DNA of 34,935 nt from CAZVRZ01 sp964629965. GTDB lineage: Bacteria; Chloroflexota; Anaerolineae; Anaerolineales; UBA4823. The stretch covers positions 1-34,935 of the forward strand of contig CAZVRZ010000049.1 in NCBI GenBank assembly GCA_964629965.1. Direction: 5' to 3'. The position numbers were made by a program, and so were the translations under genes. This document shows, piece after piece, positions 1 through 5,669 of this stretch; within the stretch, counting starts at the first letter, position 1, and every line of letters begins with the position of its first letter. The notes beneath the pieces were generated by a model. The model was given only the letters and a program-made list of their open reading frames with translations, was not told where the DNA came from and did no database searches.

Positions 1-30
1 TGGAAAGCCAAATTGCACTTGCATCAAATT

Positions 31-54
31 TCCTTACGTAAGGATACAGTATCC
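31..54. promoter_or_regulatory. Two overlapping palindromes upstream of the first gene
   Basis: TCCTTACGTAAGGA (31-44) is a perfect 14-bp palindrome. GGATACAGTATCC (42-54) is a 6-bp inverted repeat around a central A, and the two overlap by three bases. They lie about 50 bp before a TATAAT hexamer (102-107). They could be operator sites for the exported protein that starts at 170, but no regulator is encoded nearby. Confidence 0.3.
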
Positions 55-101
55 CTCCTGCGGCACATTATACGCCTCTCCAGGATTTTGGTATACAATA
101 A

Positions 102-107
102 TATAAT
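102..107 (+). promoter_or_regulatory. Possible -10 element (TATAAT) for the gene at 170
   Basis: A perfect TATAAT hexamer lies 63 bases before the start codon at 170. No convincing -35 box is seen at 16-18 bp spacing, so only the -10 can be supported. The surrounding sequence is locally AT-rich, unlike the coding DNA that follows. Confidence 0.35.
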
Positions 108-169
108 GGGTAAGGCTTACTACCCTGCTCGACCGGGGCAGCATGTCCGGTCATAGGAGGACTCTCGTT

Positions 170-1717
170 ATGAAACGGTATCATATTCTTCTGGATTTTC
201 TATGGATCGCCATCCTGGCGGGCGGCAGCCTGTCGCCGGCGCCTGCTGTGGCCCAGGCCAACGAGCTGAGCATCGGTTTTTACGCCGCCTACGACGCCGC
301 CTACCGGCCTTACGTGGAGGCCTGGTTTGCCGCCGCCTACCCGGGCATCGTGGCCGTGCTGGGCGAGCCATTCGGCTCCCGCCGGATCTGTTTCCGGCCC
401 AAGGGCGACGCCAGCTCGGATCCTTCCTGCAGCGCCACCATCACCTCCAGTTATCCGCAGATCACGCTGCCCTACTCCCCAGCCAACCCCACTGACCCCA
501 CCTGGGACAACGACTCGCTCACCGAGATGATCTACGCCCACCACGGTTTTGTCTATCCCCTCTACTCCGTGGGTACCACCAGCTATGGAGACTGGCTAGA
601 GGTGGGGCTTGCGGAGGCCAGCACCTGGCTGGTGGCCGAATACATCCAGGCCAGCGGCGGGCGCAATATGATCGACCATCCCAATGAGGCGGCGGACTTC
701 GTGCGCGATTACGAGATCGGCTCGTTGGCCGGCGCGGCCTATTGGGGCGGCTCGCCCGTGCCCATGTTCAAAGTCAACCCTCTGCACGCCCACGGCATGG
801 CCGGGGCGCTGTTCTGGCTGGCCGCCACCAGTCAGCAGCCTGCGGCCGGCCCGGTGAACTCGGGCGATTGGCTCAACTACGACTGGTTCCGCCGCCTGAA
901 CGCGGTTGCTTATGCCTGGAAGAGCGCCCACCCGAGCGCCAACATGAGCTCCGACCAGTTCTACGCCCTGGTCGACCAGGTCTCGCCGCAAACCTTCGAC
1001 GGGCAGAAGCTCAGCGATTGGATCAAGGCCCAGCCCATCACCCGCTCTGGCAACCCGCCCGGCTATTACATGGGCGCCTTCCCCGATTCGTACACCGAGC
1101 CCAACATGGTGGAGGTCAACATCTACACGCTCGATAGCAGCAATCCCGCCGTGGAAAATTATTACGGCAGCAACGTGGAAGTCGCTTACACGGCCTACAA
1201 CTATCGCAACGAGCTCGTGCCCTGGGAACCCGGCTCCTTTACCGCCTATTTCGGCACTGCCTGGGTACGGGTGAGCGGGTTGTGCAGCCATTCCGGGGGC
1301 GGCGGCGCCATCCGCATGGAGTTCCAGGCCACCGTGGAAGGCAGGCTGCTCACCACACGCACCGCCTTCTTATGCACCAGCCTGAGTTTCAACAGCGCCG
1401 CCGCCGGCGTGGGCTTGCTCCTGATGAACCCGGACGGCACGCTCTTCAACGGCACGGCCACCTCCACCGGCGGGATCGTGACCTACAACCCCGGCGGCGG
1501 GGCAGTGCTGGCGCCCTACAACACCGGCACGCTGCCCAAGACCATCGGCGTGGGCTTCAAAGCCAACCCCGTCGCGGCGTTAGACCTGCGCTCCTGGCAG
1601 GCCGATTCCTTCATCTACCTGCCGCTCGTCCTGCGCATCGATACGCCCCCGCCGGATGATTGGTTCTACAGCCTGCCGCTGCCCTACACCCGCGTGATCG
1701 TGGCGATCAAGCCGTGA
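170..1717 (+). CDS. Exported protein of unknown function, possibly a degenerate gluzincin metallopeptidase
   Basis: A 515-aa protein. The ATG at 170 is preferred over the ATG at 143 because AGGAGG (155-160) sits nine bases before it and a clean signal peptide (MKRYHILLDFLW... ending in AVAQA) begins there. The mature part opens with SIGFYAAYDAAYRPYVEAWF. A stretch reading EMIYAHHGF, followed about 17 residues later by DWLEVGLAEASTWLVAEY, lines up by eye with the HELVHAF and NWLHEGLATRAMEHYL helices of the gluzincin encoded at 9178-9996. The first His-Glu pair of HExxH is missing here, so it would be inactive. Near the C-terminus is DSFIYLPLVLR, an LPL-type motif shared by other exported proteins in the window, followed by about 26 more residues. 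Coding is certain; the peptidase-fold idea is inference only. Confidence 0.85.
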   Translation: MKRYHILLDFLWIAILAGGSLSPAPAVAQANELSIGFYAAYDAAYRPYVEAWFAAAYPGIVAVLGEPFGSRRICFRPKGDASSDPSCSATITSSYPQITLPYSPANPTDPTWDNDSLTEMIYAHHGFVYPLYSVGTTSYGDWLEVGLAEASTWLVAEYIQASGGRNMIDHPNEAADFVRDYEIGSLAGAAYWGGSPVPMFKVNPLHAHGMAGALFWLAATSQQPAAGPVNSGDWLNYDWFRRLNAVAYAWKSAHPSANMSSDQFYALVDQVSPQTFDGQKLSDWIKAQPITRSGNPPGYYMGAFPDSYTEPNMVEVNIYTLDSSNPAVENYYGSNVEVAYTAYNYRNELVPWEPGSFTAYFGTAWVRVSGLCSHSGGGGAIRMEFQATVEGRLLTTRTAFLCTSLSFNSAAAGVGLLLMNPDGTLFNGTATSTGGIVTYNPGGGAVLAPYNTGTLPKTIGVGFKANPVAALDLRSWQADSFIYLPLVLRIDTPPPDDWFYSLPLPYTRVIVAIKP

Positions 1718-1737
1718 ACCGCCAGGGTGATTACCCC

Positions 1738-1903
1738 ACTGAGAGCACTACGCTTTTCTTAAAGTCGGGGTTTGGGGTGTTGTAGGATGGCGAAGCTATC
1801 CTACAACACCCCAAATACGCCTTTCTCCCCCGCCCGCTGGGCGTGGGCCGGGGGTGGGCGCACAGGACTTTTAACTTTAAGAAAGTCCTACTGAGAGCAC
1901 TAC
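1738..1903. mobile_element. MITE-like repeat element with terminal inverted repeats and flanking direct repeats
   Basis: This is the only gene-free stretch longer than 300 bases (1718-2036). ACTGAGAGCACTAC occurs at 1738-1751 and again at 1890-1903 as a perfect 14-bp direct repeat. Just inside are TTTCTTAAAGT (1755-1765) and its exact reverse complement ACTTTAAGAAA (1874-1884), an 11-bp inverted repeat. Between these lies an 18-bp perfect hairpin (1771-1815). No open reading frame of note is inside. The arrangement fits a small non-autonomous transposable element of about 138 bp with a target duplication, although 14 bp is long for a duplication. The rest of the intergenic region (1904-2023) shows nothing clear. 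Confidence 0.5.
1771..1815. terminator. 18-bp perfect hairpin downstream of the first gene
   Basis: TTTGGGGTGTTGTAGGAT (1771-1788) is followed by a 9-base loop (1789-1797) and its exact reverse complement (1798-1815). It lies 54 bases after the stop codon at 1717, so it may stop transcription, but no T-run follows. It is inside the MITE-like element, so it could equally be the element's own secondary structure. Confidence 0.5.
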
Positions 1904-2036
1904 TCTTCATATAAGAAAACTGGTAAAATTAGTACTATGGTCGATGGGGTCGTTGAGTACAGTACGGCGACGAGCACATCGGGAACGGGACCTGCGAGAT
2001 GATGAACTCATCCCAACCAATTCAAAGGAGTAGCGT

Positions 2037-2366
2037 ATGCCCCCCAAAAAACTGCCTATCCTGAACTACCCCTGCCCGAAGTGCGGCCAGCCTGGCCTGG
2101 CTTACGACGGTATGCTGGCCTGGCCGGCGGGTCCGCGCCCGGATCGCGCCCTGGCGCGCCAGGACCTGGTGCCCGATAAACTCGGCAAGCTCGAACACCA
2201 ACGCATCTATCACTGCAGCCTCTGTGGGGGTGAGTTTTTCGAAGACATGCGGGCCAAACGGACACACCTCTACGAGGAAGGCCGGGAGGGCAAACACGTA
2301 TATAACACCCTGACCGGGAAGTGGGAGCACAAGCTGCTGGGGAAAAGAAAAAAAAGCTCAACGTGA
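2037..2366 (+). CDS. Small zinc-ribbon protein
   Basis: A 109-aa protein starting at ATG 2037, with AAAGGAG (2024-2030) six bases upstream. Two CxxC pairs are visible, CPKCG near residue 13 and CSLCG near residue 60, which would together bind one zinc ion as in zinc-ribbon folds. The segment between them is basic and carries no signal peptide, so it should be cytoplasmic. The C-terminus is Lys-rich (LLGKRKKSST). There is no operon partner: the next gene is convergent on the other strand. The function is unknown; nucleic-acid binding is a guess from the fold and charge. Confidence 0.75.
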   Translation: MPPKKLPILNYPCPKCGQPGLAYDGMLAWPAGPRPDRALARQDLVPDKLGKLEHQRIYHCSLCGGEFFEDMRAKRTHLYEEGREGKHVYNTLTGKWEHKLLGKRKKSST

Positions 2367-2417
2367 GCTAGAAGAAACCGCTCGGAAGCTGACGATGGTT
2401 GAATTATACGCTTGGTC

Positions 2418-3071
2418 CTAAGAGACTGCCTGGGCATAGGTGCTTTGCGCCCAGTCCCTGATCTGATCCCAATCCATGAAGTCACCTTCGGGAACGCTTC
2501 TGGATTTCAACATCATCCTTTCGATGAAAGATAAACGCTCGGGGTCCACCCTGCCGGCAAAGTATCCTTCGGCCGCCGGGGAGAGCACTGCCCGCACGGG
2601 CTCTACGAATCCGGCTGCCTTGGCCCGGTTAGCGGGTGTATCTTCGATCAGAGTCATGCATACCGTGAAATAGATGGTGGGAACGCGCTGCAGGATGGCG
2701 CGATTTTCACGCACAAAGTCGGCGGCTTCCGGCAGCCATTTGGTCACCCGAATGGCACTGCCGATGAAAACGGCCTGGTAGTCTGGCAGGCCAGTGACCT
2801 TCTTCAGCGGCAGCACATCCACCTGCGCGCCGTTCTGGGCGAGTGTTTTTCCGATCTCGGTCGCCGCCTCGCCGGTCGAGCCGCATTTGCTGGCATAGGC
2901 AATCAGTATTCTTTTAGTCATGTTTGCATCTCCGCTGGTCGATTCGGGCAGTGCGATGGCTGGGTGATATGCGGCGAGTGCGGTTAGCCCGCTGCAAGCC
3001 GCAGCACCGGCGCCGAGGGCGAGTCCGGTGATCTTCATAAATTCACGACGGGATAAAGTTCGAGTGGGCAT
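2418..3071 (-). CDS. Flavodoxin-domain protein with a twin-arginine signal peptide
   Basis: A 217-aa protein. The first 45 residues form a Tat signal: SRREFMKITGLALGAGAAACSGL has the twin arginine, a hydrophobic stretch and a lipobox-like Ala-Ala-Ala-Cys. A second Met at MTKRILIAYASKCGST begins a flavodoxin-like domain with the FMN phosphate-binding loop YASKCGSTGEAA, of the type used by HemG/menaquinone-dependent protoporphyrinogen oxidase relatives. Later elements are VFIGSAIRV and YFTVCMTL. If the upstream start is right, the flavin protein is folded before export and may be lipid-anchored outside the membrane. If translation starts at the internal Met (around 2921), it is a cytoplasmic flavodoxin. 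The frame is continuous through the Tat signal, so I favour export. The gene is monocistronic. Confidence 0.85.
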   Translation of the reverse strand: MPTRTLSRREFMKITGLALGAGAAACSGLTALAAYHPAIALPESTSGDANMTKRILIAYASKCGSTGEAATEIGKTLAQNGAQVDVLPLKKVTGLPDYQAVFIGSAIRVTKWLPEAADFVRENRAILQRVPTIYFTVCMTLIEDTPANRAKAAGFVEPVRAVLSPAAEGYFAGRVDPERLSFIERMMLKSRSVPEGDFMDWDQIRDWAQSTYAQAVS

Positions 3072-3123
3072 GATTTCTCCTTATTGAGGCTGGATACGTA
3101 TCATCTCAATAATCTGGGGGAAA

Positions 3124-3179
3124 GTGGGGTGTTTTGGGCGTGCTGCGCACGCCCAAAACACCCCACACCCCTCTTTTTT
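3124..3179 (+). terminator. 20-bp perfect hairpin followed by a T-run
   Basis: GTGGGGTGTTTTGGGCGTGC (3124-3143), a 3-base loop, and its exact reverse complement (3147-3166) are followed by six Ts (3174-3179). It looks like an intrinsic terminator reading on the plus strand, but no plus-strand gene ends nearby, since both neighbours are minus. The arm shares the GGGGTGTT core with the hairpin at 1771-1815. The remaining bases up to 3300 are AT-rich with no clear signal. Confidence 0.45.
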
Positions 3180-3300
3180 GAGAGGATACCTGGATACCCA
3201 TAATATACCGAAGAATTATGGAGCAAATATGATTACGGTATGGAGAAATTATGGAAGCCGAGCGCGCCAGCGGGGCGGGCTCGCTAAAAAACTAAAGCGC

Positions 3301-4851
3301 TCATTTTCGTTTGCGCGCCAGCATGGCGAACCCTACCAGCGCCAGCGGGGCGCCAACCGCGGACGGGCAAACCCGCCGCGCAGGCGTTGGCGGGGTGACC
3401 GGTGCGGCCGCCTGGGTGGGGGCGGTGGTCGGCCTGGCAGGCTGGGCCTCGCCCGCCGTCGCAGAGGGCTGGATGGCAGTCGCCTGGGTGGTGGGCGTTG
3501 GTGCGAGAGTGGCAGCCGGCGTGAGCGTTGGGGGAACAACGGTGAACGTGGGCGCAAGAGGCGTGAGCGTGGGCGCGAGTTCGGTCGGTGGGACGGGTGT
3601 GAGGGTGGCGGTGAGCAGCAGATAGTCGTAAACGCAGCCCGGATGACACCCTTCCGCCTCGCACCCGGCAATGGAGCCGGGATATAAGCTTTGGATCGCG
3701 CACAAAAGCTCGTGAGAAGGTTCGTAGCCTGGGTTCAGCTCGAGTGAGATCTTCAGATGCTCGCTGGCCAGGTTCACATCCTGGGGATCGAGCCATTCGG
3801 GCTCCAAATAGTTCCAGGATTCGTGGCGGATAAAGAGCAGTTCGGCATAGCCATAGTGCCACAGAGCATCCTCGGGCAGCAGCTCCACCGCCCGCGCGTA
3901 GGCAGCCTGCGCTTCCTGCGCCAGGCTTTCGGCACCCTCATCGGTGCGATACATGTGATGCGCCTGGAGAACATCCTTGATCGCCTTGCCCAGCCGGCCC
4001 CACAGCTCACCGTCATTGGGGCTGCCGGCCACGTTTTCGCGAGCATCGATCACCGCCAGCCAGGCTGCGGGCTGCACCAGGGGCACGGCAATATTATCAT
4101 TCCAACCAGGCTCAAAGTCCTCAAAGCGCCAGCGGATCTCATTCCCCGCAATCACCGCACCGGGTGTCAGGTCGCCAAAACCGGTTTCATCTGCGATGAC
4201 ATTTTCATAGCTCAGCGGGTAAGGCAAACGCACGATGATGTCGGCAGCGCCGATGGTGCCGTTCCAGCCCGCCCCGGTCGCCAGCACGTAGCGGAAAACC
4301 ACGCTTTTTACGAAGGCCGGTGGGGGATAACCGCTGGCATCTGCCGTGTAGGAGACTTCGATCTCCACGTCTGTGCCTGGCGGGAAGCGGATGTCAAAAA
4401 CGCCCCAGTTGAGCAAGTCGCCGCCGTTGATCGCTCCTTGGATATTGCGAACGGCTGCCGTGACGCCGTTCACCCTGACTTTCAGGTCATCGATATCGGG
4501 CGTGCCATCATCGTACCCATAGATGTAATAATCGAGCGGGAAACGCACCGCCAGGTCTTCTGCGGCCTCGCCGAGGTTACGCATACTGAAGGTAGCCTGC
4601 ACCATCGCCTGGGCAGGTATGCCAGGCGAGGCGGTCTTGAGCACCTGCATCACCACCGTCTCCGCAACCATGCGCACTTGCGTATATTCGGTGCCCGGCC
4701 AAATACCCGTGCCCACCGGGGGCTCTGGAGGTGCAATATCGGCGCGCACAGGAACGAAATCGACCCCCAGCACCAGCAAGGCTGCCGCCAACAAGAGAAG
4801 CCGCAGGAGAGTGGGGAAACGAACGGGTAAGCGAAAACAATGATCAGCCAT
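3301..4851 (-). CDS. Membrane-anchored exported protein, DUF4424-like N-domain with helical repeat and Pro/Thr stalk
   Basis: A 516-aa protein. ATG 4851 is chosen because CAGGAG lies eight bases upstream, inside the end of the preceding phosphatase gene; the in-frame ATG at 4887 has no such site. Layout: signal peptide (about residues 1-38, a Leu/Ala-rich core ending VRADIAPPEPP); a beta-rich region with TFSMRNLGEAAEDLAVRFP and YYIYGYDDG that resembles DUF4424-type surface proteins; a helical part around residues 290-380 with TPR-like spacing (ALWHYGYAELLF... LKISLELNPGYEPSHELL); a Pro/Thr/Ala-rich stalk; and a C-terminal hydrophobic segment ending FAMLARKRK, typical of a membrane anchor with a positive stop. 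The start codon is four bases after the phosphatase stop, so translation is probably coupled. No enzyme motif is seen. Confidence 0.8.
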   Translation of the reverse strand: MADHCFRLPVRFPTLLRLLLLAAALLVLGVDFVPVRADIAPPEPPVGTGIWPGTEYTQVRMVAETVVMQVLKTASPGIPAQAMVQATFSMRNLGEAAEDLAVRFPLDYYIYGYDDGTPDIDDLKVRVNGVTAAVRNIQGAINGGDLLNWGVFDIRFPPGTDVEIEVSYTADASGYPPPAFVKSVVFRYVLATGAGWNGTIGAADIIVRLPYPLSYENVIADETGFGDLTPGAVIAGNEIRWRFEDFEPGWNDNIAVPLVQPAAWLAVIDARENVAGSPNDGELWGRLGKAIKDVLQAHHMYRTDEGAESLAQEAQAAYARAVELLPEDALWHYGYAELLFIRHESWNYLEPEWLDPQDVNLASEHLKISLELNPGYEPSHELLCAIQSLYPGSIAGCEAEGCHPGCVYDYLLLTATLTPVPPTELAPTLTPLAPTFTVVPPTLTPAATLAPTPTTQATAIQPSATAGEAQPARPTTAPTQAAAPVTPPTPARRVCPSAVGAPLALVGFAMLARKRK

Positions 4852-4855
4852 CGAG

Positions 4856-5566
4856 TTACTCCTGATCCGCTTCCAACAGGCGGGCACGCACTGCCGCCAG
4901 CTCGGCCTGGGTCAACCCGCCCTGCTGCAGGCAGGCTGCCACATCCAGTTCCTCCAGCATGGACAGGATGACCTGGCGCGACGAAGTGCCCCGGCCTGCC
5001 AGGAGCTTATCGCGCACCTCGTCGCGGCTCAGCTCGTAATCGGCAACGATCTCGTCGGGTGCAACGCCGGCCAGCGCCAGCAGCAAGAGAGTCACGATGC
5101 CGGTGCGGTCGTAGCCGCGCCCGCAGTGCACCAGCACGCCCCCCGGCTGGGCCAGGGCGACCGCCCTGACCGCCTCGGCATGCTTCTGCGGCCAACGCCG
5201 CAGCACATCAGCGTAATAGAGCGGCGTGCACCACAGGTCTGTGTCGACCCACTGGGCCACAAATTCAGCATCGGTGAAATCCTCCACCGCCACCCGCAAG
5301 GTGACCACACCGGGCAGCGGCGCGGCGGCGTCCGGTGTATCATTCGCCAGGCCATGGGTGCGCAGCGAGATGATGGTGCGGATGCCGTGGGCGTAAAGCG
5401 CTGCCCAACCGGCCTCCGTCAGCCGGGCGGGAGTGTCCGAGCGCACCACCGCCCCCCAGCGGGTGCGGCCTCCAGCGAGCGTCTTCAATCCGCCCAGGTC
5501 GCGCACGTTGACGCAGCCATCCCAGGCCAGGATCCGGTTGTTATTTTCAGACACAGGCGTTTCCAT
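4856..5566 (-). CDS. Tyrosine/dual-specificity protein phosphatase-like protein
   Basis: A 236-aa protein. ATG 5566 has GGAGGTG eight bases upstream, while an earlier in-frame start at 5608 lacks one. The CX5R signature of cysteine-dependent phosphatases is intact at residues 148-154 (VHCGRGYDRTG), where Cys148 is the nucleophile and Arg154 binds phosphate. Near the N-terminus VNVRDLGGLKT (around residue 19) is the element typical of the Y_phosphatase3 family. The substrate could be phosphotyrosine, phosphoserine or a small phosphate ester; this family cannot be assigned from motifs. No signal peptide is present, so it is cytoplasmic. It is the first gene of a two-gene unit with the membrane-anchored protein at 3301-4851, and its upstream region carries the duplicated promoter-like element at 5597-5636. 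Confidence 0.88.
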   Translation of the reverse strand: METPVSENNNRILAWDGCVNVRDLGGLKTLAGGRTRWGAVVRSDTPARLTEAGWAALYAHGIRTIISLRTHGLANDTPDAAAPLPGVVTLRVAVEDFTDAEFVAQWVDTDLWCTPLYYADVLRRWPQKHAEAVRAVALAQPGGVLVHCGRGYDRTGIVTLLLLALAGVAPDEIVADYELSRDEVRDKLLAGRGTSSRQVILSMLEELDVAACLQQGGLTQAELAAVRARLLEADQE

Positions 5567-5596
5567 ATCAAGGCACCTCCCCGCACCAGAAAAGGG

Positions 5597-5636
5597 TGAT
5601 ATACTCACCTATATTCTAATCCAATTTTAATAATCC
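5597..5636. promoter_or_regulatory. Copy A of a roughly 40-bp element shared by two divergent promoters
   Basis: The segment begins TGATATACTCACCTATATT and continues with an AATTTTAATAAT block. A near match lies at 10025-10065, with about 33 of 40 positions the same. Read on the minus strand it offers TATATC (5598-5603) as a -10, 32 bases before the phosphatase start. Copy B has the same hexamer 30 bases before its own minus-strand gene. It lies between divergent genes, so it may serve both. Confidence 0.5.
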
Positions 5637-5669
5637 ATAGAGTCGCCATGCACCGCATAGGAGGATACG

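Noticed and set aside
3757..4830. 357-aa plus-strand frame opposite the stalked surface protein
   Set aside because: Opposite strand to a gene with signal peptide, stalk and anchor; no ribosome site.
3301..4851. LPXTG-type sortase anchor at the C-terminus
   Set aside because: There is a hydrophobic segment and a basic tail but no LPxTG; a plain membrane anchor explains it.
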